64,000 nucleotides of DNA from Haberlea rhodopensis (taxonomy: Eukaryota > Streptophyta > Magnoliopsida > Lamiales > Gesneriaceae): contig CAJQUN010000059.1 of assembly GCA_907163345.1 (NCBI GenBank), forward strand, positions 124,001 through 188,000, read 5' to 3'. Of the stretch, positions 12,943 to 23,200 are shown one piece after another. Position numbers and translations under genes: made by a program. Below the pieces are notes generated by a model. That model saw only the letters and a program-made list of their open reading frames with translations, ran no database searches and was not told the DNA's origin. The stretch's first letter is position 1, and each line of letters opens with the position of its first letter.

Positions 12943-13756
12943 ATGGCAGCAAATGTTGAAGTAAGTTGTGTGATTAGTGTTAATGCAAGTGCTGGGTTTA
13001 CGAACCCCTTACCACCGCCAGCAACAGTTACTACCTGGGGAGCTAAGTCGATGTTCGAAGGAACTGAGACAGGGGAACTAGCCGAGGAGTGGTTAGAGAG
13101 GATGGAACAAATGTTTGTGGCAGCTCCATGTGTGAAGTCAGCATGAATAAGGTTAGCGGAATTTCAACTGGCCAAGAAGGCATTGATGTGGTGGAAGACC
13201 ACAGTAGTAGAGCAAGAGGCTCAGGGACAGAAAACTAATTGGAAGCTGCTCAGAACTTGGTTCTGACCCGCTACTTTTCAGCTGCTGCACGATAGGCTAA
13301 GGAAGATAAGTTTACTAACCTTAAGCAAAGATGAGGAACTTCATGAAAGGATTGAGGCCGGAACTGTATGACAGGATCGTCACTTATGGCCCTGCTTGCT
13401 TTGATGATGCCCTTTTACGGGCTGAGCTGGCTGAAATGGGGGTTGGTGCATATTCTGATGTCGTGCCACCTCCAGCACCTCCTCAGAAAGCTACTTCTGA
13501 TAATTTGAAACCCAGGGGTGATCAGTTTAAGCCAAGAGGGAACACATCAGCGTCGAAATTCAGTGGTAAGAGGCCCGAGAATCGTTGGAAAGGAAGTCGT
13601 AGGAATGACGCCCCTACAGGAAGAGGACAGCCTCAGGGAGGCAGATTTGGAAGGGTCCAATGCTCTATTTGTAGGCAATCACATTCGACGAAAGACTGTT
13701 TGATTTGTTGTGTATGTGGCAATAAGGGCCCACCTTGCTCGAGAATGTCCCAATAG
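12943..13756 (+). pseudogene. gag: E1 gag, broken
   Basis: Capsid/nucleocapsid gene remnant. The ATG at 12943 matches the gag start of copy A (46563) and follows an acceptor-like TTAACCCTTGTGTTGCAG. The N-terminal part contains MFEGTETGELAEEWLERMEQ, the start of the retrotransposon Gag domain, and ends at TGA 13144. More stops follow (for example TGA near 13264). A second open part, 13331-13756, holds FMKGLRPELYDRI and a first zinc knuckle, CSIC-x3-H-x4-C. The second knuckle begins CVCGNKG but is lost to a one-base insertion in GGGCCCACC near 13728, which shifts the frame. Confidence 0.9.
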
Positions 13757-14430
13757 GGAGGGACAACGAAACTCTGCGGGAAGGCCTGCAGACAGAGCAG
13801 CATAGCAAAGATCATTGTTATACCAAGGCGGTATGGAGGTTAGCCTATGGGGCCACCTCAGGGTCAGTTTTATGCACTGACCAGGGAGCAGACTACAACG
13901 GCTTTGGAGGAGGTAATAGCGGTCTCAACACCGCTGGAAGAAGTATGATTACTGATCAGATTGTCTATGATGGCCTCATTTATTTTGAGGATAATGAGTT
14001 AAGATCAGACTTGATTGTTCTGGGGATGTCAGACTTTGACTGTATTGTAGGCATTGACGTTCTGAACAGGTATCAGGCAGTGGTGAACTGCAGGCAGAGG
14101 ACTGTCCGATTCAGATCTGATATGGGAGTCCAGTGGACATTCTTTGGAGGTGGTTCCCGTTCAAAGATTCCGTTGATATCTGCTGTCAAGATGGCACAGT
14201 TATTGGAACGAGGCCATACGGGATATCTTATCTATGCTATTGATGTCATGAAAAAGAAAGAAAACTTAAGGGTCAAAGATGTGCCCGTAGTGGTGGAATT
14301 TACTGATTTCTTTTCCGGAGGAGATTCCCTGATTTCCCACCGACGAGAGATGTCGAGTTTGGGATTGAGTTACTACCAGGGACGTCTACCTTTTCTCATG
14401 CCCCATATAGGATGGCACCAGCGGAGCTAA
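13757..14430 (+). pseudogene. E1 protease region, active site deleted
   Basis: Frameshifted continuation of gag followed by the C-terminal half of an aspartic protease domain: DLIVLGMSDFDCIVGIDVLN and RYQAVVNCRQRTVRFRSD are clear. In copy A the segment before it holds the DTGA catalytic motif. Here the sequence runs from the linker at about 13912 straight into the region after that motif, so the catalytic aspartate is missing through an internal deletion. A further frameshift near 14325 shifts the link to RT. It cannot have protease activity. Confidence 0.85.
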
Positions 14431-14744
14431 GGAGGTTAAAGATTCAGTTGCAAGAGCTCCTTGACAAGGGCTAATTACGCTCTAGCGTATCGCCTTGGGG
14501 TGCACCAGTTTTAGTTGTCAAAAAGAAGGATGGTTCGATGCGTCTATGCATCGATTACAGACAACTGAACAAAGCCACAGTAAAGGACAAGTATCCGCTT
14601 CCAAGGAATTATGATTTGTTTGACCAGCTGCAGAGTACGAGGCTCTACAGTAAGATCGATCTGAGGTCGAGGTACCATCAGATTCGAGTAAGAGAAGATG
14701 ATGACCAGAAGACAGCTTTCAGGATATTACCGACGTTTCGTCGA
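14400..14744 (+). pseudogene. E1 reverse transcriptase, catalytic core deleted
   Basis: The N-terminal fingers part is readable: a stop replaces the residue after DKG at about 14472, then SPWGAPVLVVKKKDGSMRLC and IDYRQLNKATVKDKYPLPR. The sequence jumps at QKTAF (about 14720) to the YYRRFVEGF segment, which in copy A lies about 380 bp further on. The deletion removes the palm segment with the catalytic xxDD motif (FIDD in copy A). Catalysis is therefore impossible. Confidence 0.88.
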
Positions 14745-15159
14745 GGGTTTCTCAAAGATTGCCAGACCCCTGACACAGCTGACTCAGATAGGAGTGCCGT
14801 TCTATTGGTCTGAAGCTTGTGAGGAAAGCTTCCAAGAACTGAAGCGTCGTTTGTCTACGGCACCAGTATTGGTGATTCCTTCTGAGAATAAGAGGTTTGC
14901 CTTGTATACGGATGCGTCACTACAGGGTTTGGGCTGTGTGTTGATGCAAGATAAGCATGTGATAGCTTATACATCAAGGCAGTTGAAGCCGCATGAGGCT
15001 AGGTATCCAGTCCATGATTTGGAGCTGGCAGCCATTGTATTTGCCTTGAAGATTTGGAGGCATTACTAGTATGGTACGTCATTTACCATCTATACGGACC
15101 ATAAGAGCCTGAAGTTTCTGTTCACTTAGGCTGAATGGAATACACAGCAAAGAAGATGG
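14722..15159 (+). pseudogene. E1 RNase H, two in-frame TAG stops
   Basis: In frame with the integrase ORF downstream. It starts with the end of RT (GYYRRFVEGFSKIARPLTQL) and continues into a Ty3-type RNase H with the acidic residues of YTDAS, DLELAAIV and YTDHKSL visible. TAG stops at 15067-15069 and 15127-15129 interrupt it. Without them, RNase H and integrase would be one continuous frame from 14698 to 16329. Damage here is point-like, unlike the protease and RT deletions. Confidence 0.88.
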
Positions 15160-16329
15160 ATGGATTTACTTAAGGATTATGATTGTGAAATTGAGCACCA
15201 TCCAGGTAAAGCAAACTTGATAACAGACGCCTTAAGTCGTAAGGTGAAGAGTACTGCTGAGGATGCCATGAGTCTATCTGCTATGATGACTTCTTATTGC
15301 CATCTGGGTTATGATTTTGATGTAGACACGTCGCCTGTGCGAGTGTCGACCTTATTGGCGGAGCCAGATATATTTGAGGCAATCAGGAAGGCCCAGAGGT
15401 CGGATGATGGGGTTCAGAGATGGACATCATTGGTACTTCATGGTCAGCCATCAAAGTTCAGAGTGGCTGAGGATGATTCTTTGAGACTGGGCAACCGATG
15501 GGTAGTCCCAGATGCACCAGAGTTGCGTAGAGGAATATTGGAGCGAGCTAACAGTAGTCGGGTCAGTATCCACCCAGGAGGAAGGAAGATGTACAAGGAC
15601 CTATGCGGTCAATTCTGGTGGAGGCGCATAAAGCGGGATGTGATCGCCTTTGTGAAAAGATGTTTGATCTGCCAACAGGTAAAGGCAGAGAGACAGAGGC
15701 CTGGTGGCGGGCTGAAGAGCTTAGAGGCACCTGAATGGAAGTGGGAGCATATATCTATGGACTTTGTGACCCACTTGCCAAGAACGGCCTCAGGATTTGA
15801 TGCGAACTGGGTGATCGTAGATAGGCTGACGAAGGTGGCTCACTTCATCCCTTACAGTATGTCATTTACATACTTGAAGATGGCCCAGATGTATATACGG
15901 GATGTGGTGAGATTGCATGGTATTCCAGTCTCGATTGTGTCTGACAGAGACCCAAGGTTTACTTCACATTTTTGGGGTCTCCAGGCAGCTTTGATCACAG
16001 AGGTGAGACTGAGTACGGCCTATCACCCTCAGACAGACGGCCAGACGGAGCGTATCATACAGACGCTCGAGGACATGTTGAGGGCATGTGTGTTGGAGTT
16101 TGATACTCCGTGGCAGGATTCACTGGCACTAGTGGAGTTCTCCTATAATAACAGCTATCAGGCGAGCATTCGAATGGCTCCTTTTGAAGCTCTTTACGGA
16201 CGACGATGTAGGTCATCGCTGTATTGGGAGGACTGGGCTAGTAAAGCTGTCGGAGGACCGGATATGATAAGGGTTATGGAAAGAAAGCTTAAGTTGATAC
16301 GCCAAGAAGATGAAAGCGGCCCAGAATAG
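15160..16329 (+). CDS. E1 integrase, long open part (389 aa)
   Basis: Begins in the end of RNase H (GKANLITDALSRK, residues 17-28) and covers the integrase zinc finger and catalytic core. The zinc-binding part shows H138, C168 and C171; the position where the first histidine is expected (A-H-x-S in related elements) is N131. The DDE triad is visible as D201 (SMDFVTHLP), D262 (IVSDRDPRF) and E297 (DGQTERIIQ), 34 residues between the last two as in DD35E integrases. The frame ends at 16329 through a frameshift in the linker to the C-terminal part (RQEDESGPE then stop). It would cut and join element DNA in the nucleus if made. With stops upstream and a lost zinc ligand I expect it inactive. Confidence 0.9.
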   Translation: MDLLKDYDCEIEHHPGKANLITDALSRKVKSTAEDAMSLSAMMTSYCHLGYDFDVDTSPVRVSTLLAEPDIFEAIRKAQRSDDGVQRWTSLVLHGQPSKFRVAEDDSLRLGNRWVVPDAPELRRGILERANSSRVSIHPGGRKMYKDLCGQFWWRRIKRDVIAFVKRCLICQQVKAERQRPGGGLKSLEAPEWKWEHISMDFVTHLPRTASGFDANWVIVDRLTKVAHFIPYSMSFTYLKMAQMYIRDVVRLHGIPVSIVSDRDPRFTSHFWGLQAALITEVRLSTAYHPQTDGQTERIIQTLEDMLRACVLEFDTPWQDSLALVEFSYNNSYQASIRMAPFEALYGRRCRSSLYWEDWASKAVGGPDMIRVMERKLKLIRQEDESGPE

Positions 16330-16859
16330 GCAAGCAGCATATGCCAATAAGCGGCGACGACCGCTGGGATTTCAATTAGGAGACAAGGTCTTCTTGAAAA
16401 ACCTCATCCTTTAGGGGTGTGGTCCGGTTTGGTATGCGGGGAAAGTGATCTCCGAGGTATGTTGGGCTGTATGAAGTTTTGCAGCGTATCGGTACATTGG
16501 CCTACCGTTTGGCTCTACCGCCATCTTTATCTGGCATACATGGTGTTTTTCATGTCTCTATGTTACGGAAGTATGAGCTAGACCCGTCTCATGTCTTACA
16601 ACCTACTGAAGTGCAGTTGGGTTCAGGTGTATCCTACGTAGAACGACCAATCAGAATTCTGGATCAAGAGGATCGCAGACTACAAAGCAAGATTATACCG
16701 ATGGTCAAAGATCAGTGGGATCGTCGGGGTGTCGAGGAGGCTACGTGGGAGACGGAACGGCATATGGTGCAGCATTACCCGGAACTATTTATGGTATGTT
16801 ATTTATGTTTAGTTTCTTTGTGGGTAAGTGCATGCGATTTCGAGGACGAAATCTTATAA
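16330..16859 (+). pseudogene. E1 integrase C-terminus with chromodomain
   Basis: After the frameshift, the frame open from 16479 gives IGTLAYRLALPPSLSGIHGV, VFHVSMLRKYELDPSH and then a chromodomain: SYVERPIRILDQEDRR, a KVKxQW-like strand (MVKDQWDRRGVEEATWE) and HMVQHYPELF. In chromoviruses this domain binds modified histones and directs insertion to heterochromatin, which fits the satellite target. Copies A and B end shortly after PELF (SGM); here the stop is lost and the frame reads about 24 residues further, through the pre-PPT hairpin. The segment 16330-16478 is readable only with frame changes. Confidence 0.88.
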
Positions 16860-16871
16860 GTAGGGAAGTAT
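16836..16871 (+). promoter_or_regulatory. Pre-PPT hairpin and polypurine tract, E1
   Basis: GATTTCG-AGGA-CGAAATC forms a perfect 7-bp stem with a 4-nt loop, followed by the purine-rich AGTAGGGAAGTAT directly before the 3' LTR. The tract primes plus-strand DNA synthesis. The hairpin is found at the same place in copies A, B, LARD3 and M1. Confidence 0.85.
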
Positions 16872-17875
16872 TGTGATGCCCCGAAATTAATTATATGCAA
16901 TTTGGGCATTAATGATGTTTATATGTTTATGTATTAACATACATGTTATAATATGCTTTAAGGGTGTGGTGCATTTATATTGGGGATTATGATTATGTTC
17001 ATGTTTTGTGATAGGGGTGTGGTATTATTATGATGATATGGTTTTCGGGGCATGTTGGGTGTTTTAAGGGATGTATTAATTAAGTAAAGACATAAAATAT
17101 CGAGTGAGGATATTTTAATACATCGTGCTAAATACCGGGACACAATTAAACACCACATGACCACCCCAACCACACCACCCCACCCCCCCCCACCCCAATC
17201 ACTCGGCCACCTCACCCCTCCCCCACTTGGCAACCCATACTCCCCCCCCCCCCCCCCCCCCCCCCCTTGTCCAACCCATGCTTGCACTCATGGCTTGCAA
17301 TCAAACTCTCCTCCACCTCCTTCTCTCTCTCTTTCTCTCCCAAAATCGATGGTGTGAACTGTGCAGATAAGAGGAGGAAAGGCTTGTGATTTTATGTGCA
17401 TAACCTTGCAAGAAGAAGAGCAAAAAGAGAGGGGTAAGTGGGTACTCTGTTTTCAGGTTTTGGTTGGGTTTAAGTTTGGTTGGGTGATTCTTCATGCATG
17501 CTAGTATAGGTTTGGATGAAACCTTGGTATGAGTACTTATATGGAAGTATTTTGAAGCTACTAGCATGTTTACTCGAGCATGTCATATGTTTTATGTGTT
17601 GGAATTCTTGTTAGGAAAGGATGTGCCCGAAAATCTGGGTTAAGACTTGCATACTCTGTTTTTCCTTGATGTTGGATTAGTATTGAAGTTTATGAAGATG
17701 TTATGATGCATGCTAGCTTAGATTTTATTAAATCTTCGATTTGAGTACATGCATGGAAATTTTATGAAGCTATTGGCATGTTTGTTTAATCAAGTATGAT
17801 GTGTTATGAAGTAGATTTGATGCCATGAAAAGAGGTGTTCGAAAATCTGGGGAAGTCCCGATTTTTCAGAGTGCT

Positions 17876-18094
17876 CGATCGATCGAGATTTTGGTGCCGA
17901 TCGATCGAGCGAGGCAGAAGAGTTATAGCATGGTTCGTAATTCAGGGGCCGATCGATCGGAAGAAATGTCGATCGATCGGTGAAGCTCCTCGATCGATCG
18001 GTAAAACATTTCGATCGATCGATCGAGGCAGAGTGTTTGGGCACTGTTTATGCATATTTTCTCGATCGATCGAGACCTTGGGGCCGATCGATCG
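17876..18094. repeat. Palindromic CGATCGATCG array, E1 3' LTR
   Basis: Eight exact units start at 17876, 17898, 17950, 17970, 17991, 18012 (extended by CGAT), 18063 and 18085. Spacings are 22, 52, 20, 21, 21, 51 and 22, as in the 5' LTR. The unit that is CGATCGATTG in the 5' LTR is intact here. Confidence 0.95.
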
Positions 18095-18393
18095 AGAGAG
18101 GCAGAATGTTGAAAAATATGATGATGATTTATTTTGTAAAGTTTATGGTATGAGATTTTATTGAGGCATCTAATATGGTATTATGTGGTCTTGTAGAACC
18201 ATCCCAGGTACCAGCGCAATCAAGGAGATAGAGTTATCTATTTCTCCTCCTTTTAAAAAGGTACGTAAGAGACGTACGGGCATCGGACGGTAAAACACAC
18301 ATCTACACTATGACTATGCATTTATCGCATGAGTATTTACGATGAAATGATGATGTTTATATGATGTTTATATAATGATACGATGCTTATGAT

Positions 18394-18652
18394 GTGGTAA
18401 GATGCCACAGGGTAAGATGCCCATATGGTAAGAGGCCATACGATATTTATGATGTGGTAAGATGCCCATATGGTAAGAGGCCATACGATGTTTATGATGT
18501 GGTAAGATGCCACAGGGTAAGATGCCCAAATGGTAAGAGGCCATACGATGTTTATGATGTGGTAAGATGCCACAGGGTAAGATGCCCATATGGTAAGATG
18601 CCATACGATGTTTATGATATGGTAAGATACCATACGATAGGGTAAGATGCCC
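18394..18652 (+). repeat. Tandem hairpin array, E1 3' LTR
   Basis: About four units of the GTGG/CCAC, GGG/CCC, TATGG/CCATA hairpin set around TAAGATG loops. One copy reads TATGG-TAAGATA-CCATA. The unit number differs from the 5' LTR, so the array has gained or lost units since insertion. Confidence 0.85.
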
Positions 18653-19079
18653 ATATGCATGAATGTGAATCAGGGACAATAAAAAGAAGTTAATGAATAA
18701 CCAGCAAGTTTACTTAGCTAAGATTTCATGCATTTACTGTTATGTTTTTATGATGTTAAGTAAAGACGAATATGCTCATGATGTGTTGTCCCTGTAGGTA
18801 CACTTTTGGACTAAAGGACTAAGGGTCGGGTTGAGGCAGTGAGCTAAAAGAACACAAAGATGTAAATGATTCAGCTTTTGATTAGTATCTACTCTAGGAG
18901 TAGTATAAATCTAAATGTTAGTATTCATTATGGGAATGTAATTAACAAGTTTTTGGAAGTTTGATTTTTGGCCTGAAATCTTGTCAGCTCACGTAACAAC
19001 CGGAACTCTAAATTGTCATTTAAGCATGTTTAGTCCATTTTTATGTTATTAATCACTGTCAAGGTAGGAAGACCCTACA

Positions 19080-19412
19080 CGTGTATTGGAGTACATGTGT
19101 CTTGGTAAACAAATTCAATTTGTGGAATTTTAACATCTATTCTTGAGTACATCATTTTTGGGATGGTTGAAGGTTTTGAGAAATTTAACAAATTACGTAA
19201 GTTTTTTCATTTTTTTAAAAAAATTTCGATTTCGTGCGAATCCTAGTTTCAATTTTCTCAAGTAACATAGGCTTTTTGATTTTTTGATAAATTTTGATTC
19301 ATCCGAATATTGTAGTATATGTCTTGATTACATCTTATTCTTGATTGTAAAATAGCAATTTCACAATTACAGACTTATTTGATAAATTTCGATTTCGTGC
19401 GTGTGTGGGAGT
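19080..19412. repeat. Satellite between E1 and the solo LTR
   Basis: Begins with the right copy of the E1 target duplication (CGTGT, 19080-19084), then the same higher-order satellite with the CTTGGTAAACAAATTC block. Confidence 0.93.
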
Positions 19413-19417
19413 ATATG
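19413..19417. repeat. Target-site duplication ATATG of the solo LTR
   Basis: ATATG at 19413-19417 is repeated at 20217-20221. Removing the insertion restores GGAGTATATG followed by TCTTCGTAAAG of the satellite. Confidence 0.93.
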
Positions 19418-20216
19418 TGATACGACCCTCGAGATTCAATGACACAAGAGGATAGTATTTCAAACTCTTGTTTTGCCAATGACTTAAAAATCAAGCAAAA
19501 GACGCGGAATTGAAAAATAAAAACTATTTATTGACCCAACACAAAGAACAAAATGACTCAACTAATCAAATGAACCCCTACCCGTTGCTTATCCAAGCAA
19601 GAACCTCGGTATATGATTCGAACCTCGACCCGTTGTCTACAATTGAGACAAGAACCTTGGTATGTAAAATCGCACCTCGACACATCGCTTAACACGAAGC
19701 AAGAAACAAAGGTTTCAACATGCACCTTGACCCACTACTTAGAAAAGTAGGAACCTCGGTATCAACATGACGCAACTCGACCCACTACTTAGAAAAGTAG
19801 GAACCTCGTTATCAAATGACGTACGCCACAAGGAATACTCCTTGATAAGTTCCAAGAATGGGATCGCTTGGATCCATGAGAGAAAACTCTCCACAAGGCA
19901 AAGAGCCACTTTTTTGGATGAATGTTGTTGTATATCTATTAAAATGATTGAATACAAGTATTTATAGGACTCATTGACTTTCCATGACCTAATGGGCTCA
20001 TAACAAGCTCAATACAACATTTTTCTTAGCCCATCTATCAATAATTCGAAAATAACATGATAATAACCTAAATAAAAGCTTACTAATATCTAATTCAATC
20101 CAAACTAGCACAATCACTAAATAAGAATATATGATGATGCAAAACATTATGTAGAATCCATGCTCTTGATTTTGGACTTGTATGTCTATTTGAAGCTCTT
20201 CATGATTCTCACATCA
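19418..20216 (-). mobile_element. Solo LTR, unrelated to the chromovirus LTRs
   Basis: A 799-bp insertion with LTR-type ends (TGATACGACC...ATTCTCACATCA on +) and a perfect 5-bp duplication, without internal region: the product of LTR-LTR recombination. I place it on the minus strand because a TATA box, CCTATAAATA, reads that way at 19957-19968. Downstream in transcription it contains five hairpin repeats (19585-19800). Superfamily not determined. Confidence 0.85.
19585..19800 (-). repeat. Five 48-52-bp hairpin repeats in the solo LTR
   Basis: Stems start at 19585, 19633, 19685, 19735 and 19785. They read TTGCTT/AAGCAA, TTGTCT/AGACAA, TCGCTT/AAGCAA (one mismatch), CTACTT/AAGTAG and CTACTT/AAGTAG, each followed by AAGAACC..GGTAT or similar. 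Both arms change together between units. Confidence 0.85.
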
Positions 20217-23200
20217 ATATGTCTTCGTAAAGAAATTCAAGTTGTGGAATTTTAACATCAAGTCTTGAGTACTCCATTTTCTTACCTCGAAGAAGGCTTT
20301 GAGAAAATTTCAAAAATTACGTAAGTTTTTTGATTTTTTGATAAATTTCGATTTCAAATCATGTACATGTCTTGATTACATCATTTTCTTGATTGGAAGA
20401 AGTTTTTGAGCAATTTCATAATTACTGACATTTTTTTATAAATTTCGATTTCGTGCGAGTATTCGTGTATATGTCTTCATAAACAAATTCAATTTCTGGA
20501 ATTTTAACATCTAGTCTTGAATACTTCATTTTCTTGGTTGGTTGATGGTTTTGAGAAATTCCGCAAATTATGTAAGTTTTTTTTATTTTTTGATAAATTT
20601 CGATTTCGTGCGAATATTGAGTATATGTCTTGAGTACATCACTTTCTTGGTTAGAAGAAGTTTTTGAGAAATTTTCACAAATTACATAAGTTTTTTGATT
20701 TTTTGATAAATTTCGATTTCGTCCGAATATTATAGTATATATATCTTGATTACATCTTTTTCTTGATTGTAAGATGCTTTTGAGCAATTTCACAATTACA
20801 GACTTTTTTGATTTTTTGATAAATTTTGCTTTTGTGCGAGTGTTGGAGTATATGTCTTCGTAAACAAATTTAATTTGTGGAAATTTAACATCAAGTCATG
20901 AGTACGTCAATTTCTTGGTAGGAAGAAGACTGAGAAATTTTCACAAATGACGTAAGTTTTTTTCATTTTTGGATAAATTTCGATTTTAATGCGAATATTC
21001 GAGTATATACCTTGAGTACATCATTTTCTTGGTTGGAAAAGTTTTTGAGCAAATTCACAATTACTTACTTTTTTTTGTTTTTGATAAATTCCGATTTCTT
21101 GCGAGTCATGGAGTATATGTGTCTTCGTAAACAAATTCAATTTGTACTATTAACCTCTAGTCTTGAGTACATCATTTTTTTGGTTGGTTGAAGATTTTTA
21201 GAAATTTAACAAAAATTAAGTAAGTTTTTTCATTTTTTTGAAAAATTTCGATTTCGTGCGAATACTAGTTTCTATGGTCTTGAGTACATCAATTTCTTGG
21301 TTCAAGAAGTTTTTGAGAAATTTTCACAAGTTACATAGATTTTTTTGCTTTTTTGCTTTTTTGATAAATTTCGATTTCGTCCGAATATTATAGTATATAT
21401 CTTGATTACATATTTTTCTTGATTGTAAGATGTTTTTGAGCAATTTCACAATTAATGACTTTTTTACTTTTTTGGATAAATTTCGATTTCATGCTAGTAT
21501 TAGAGTATATGTCTTCGTAAACAAATTCAATTTGTGGAAATTTAACATCAAGTCTTGAGTACGTTATTTTCTTGGTTGGAAAAAGACTGAGAAATTTTCA
21601 TAAATTACGTTAAGGTTTTTCATTTTTGGATAAATTTTGATTTAGTACAAATATTCGAGTATATGCCTCGAGTATATCATTTTCTTTGTTGGAAGAAGTT
21701 TGTAAGCAATTTCACAATTATTGATTATTTTTTATTCTTGATAAATTTTGATTTCTTGCGAGTATTGGTGTATATGTGTCTTCGTACACAAATTCAATTT
21801 ATGGAATTTTAACAAGAGTCTTGAGTACATCATTTTTTTTGGTTGGTTGAAGGTTTTTAGAAATTTAACAAAATACGTAAGTTTTTTCATTTTTTTGAAA
21901 AATATCGATTTCTTGCGAATACTAGTTTATATGTCTTGAGTACATCATTTTCTTGTTTTCAAGAAGTTTTTGAGAAATTTTCACAAGTTACATAGGGTTT
22001 TTGATTTTTTGATAAATTTCGATTTCATCCGAATATTCTAGTATATGTCTGATTACATCTTATTCTTGATTGTAAGATATTTTTGAGCAATTTCACAATT
22101 ACAGACTTTTTTGATAAATTTCGCTTTCGTGATTGTGTGGGAGTTTATGTCTTCGTAAAGAAATTCAAGTTGTAGAATTTTAACATCAAGTCTTGAGTAC
22201 GCCACTTTCTTACCTCGAAGAAGGCTTTGAGAAAATTTCACAAATTACATAAGTTTTTTATTTTTGGATAAATTTCGATTTCTTGCGAATATTCAAGTAC
22301 ATGTCTTGATTACATCATTTTCTTGAATGGAAGAAGTTTTTGAGCAATTTCACAATTACTGACATTTTTTTATAAATTTCAATTTCGTGCGAGTATTCGT
22401 GTATATGTCTTCGTAAACAAATTCAATTTCTTAAATTATAACATCTAGTCTTGAATACTTCATTTTCTTGGTTGGTTGAAGGTTTTGAGAAATTCCACAA
22501 ATTACGTAACTTTTTTCATTTTTTTGAAACATTTCGATTTCATGCGAATATTCGAGTATACATGTCTTGAGTACATCATTTTCTTGGTTAGTAGAAGTTT
22601 TTGAAATTTTTTCACAAATTACATAAGTTTTTTGATTTTTTGATAAATTTCGATTTCGTCCGAATATTATAGTATAAAATCTTGATTAAATCTTTTTCTT
22701 GTTTGTAAGATATTTTTGAGCAATTTCACAATTAATCACTTTTTTTATTTTTCGACAAATTTCGATTTCATGCTAGTATTGTAGTATATGTCTTCTTAAA
22801 CAAATTCAATTTGTGAAATTTTTAACATCTAATCTTGAGTACATCATTTTGTTGGTTGGGAGAAAGTTTTGAGAATTTTTGACAAATTACTTTAGTTTAT
22901 TTGATTATTTACAAATTTTGATTTCATCCGAATATTCAAGTATATGTCTTGATTACATCATTTTCTTCATTGGGAGAAGTTTTTGAGCAATTTCACAATT
23001 ACTTACTTTTTTGATTTTTTGATAAATTTTGATTTCGTACGAGTGTTGGAGTATATGTCTTCGTAAACAAATTCAATTTGTGGAATTTTAACATGAAGTC
23101 TTGAGTACGTCATTTTCTTGGTTGGAAGAAGACTTAGAAATTTTCACAAATTACGTTAAGTCTTTTCATTTTCGGATAAATTTTGATTTAGTGCGAATAT

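Larger units (their letters stand above)
10512..19079 (+). mobile_element. Ty3/gypsy chromovirus E1, complete but defective
   Basis: Complete LTR retrotransposon in the satellite: 5' LTR, tRNA-Met PBS, gag-pol remnants, pre-PPT hairpin and polypurine tract, 3' LTR, flanked by a perfect 5-bp duplication (CGTGT). The order protease-RT-RNase H-integrase and the chromodomain after integrase place it in Ty3/gypsy chromoviruses. Long LTRs and the initiator tRNA-Met primer suggest a Tekay/Del-type lineage, which is inference. The coding region has several frameshifts, stop codons and two internal deletions. The LTRs differ by only about 1-2% where I compared them by eye, so a defective genome was probably copied by proteins from elsewhere. 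Confidence 0.95.
16872..19079 (+). repeat. E1 3' LTR
   Basis: TGTGATGCCCCG to GACCCTACA, collinear with the 5' LTR with scattered substitutions and small indels. Differences include a 25-base run of C at 17242-17266 (about 7 in the 5' LTR), the block with TTGTAGAACCATCCCAGG (near 18193) missing from the 5' LTR, the GTACGT box at 18260-18290, and fewer hairpin units at 18394-18652. Confidence 0.93.
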
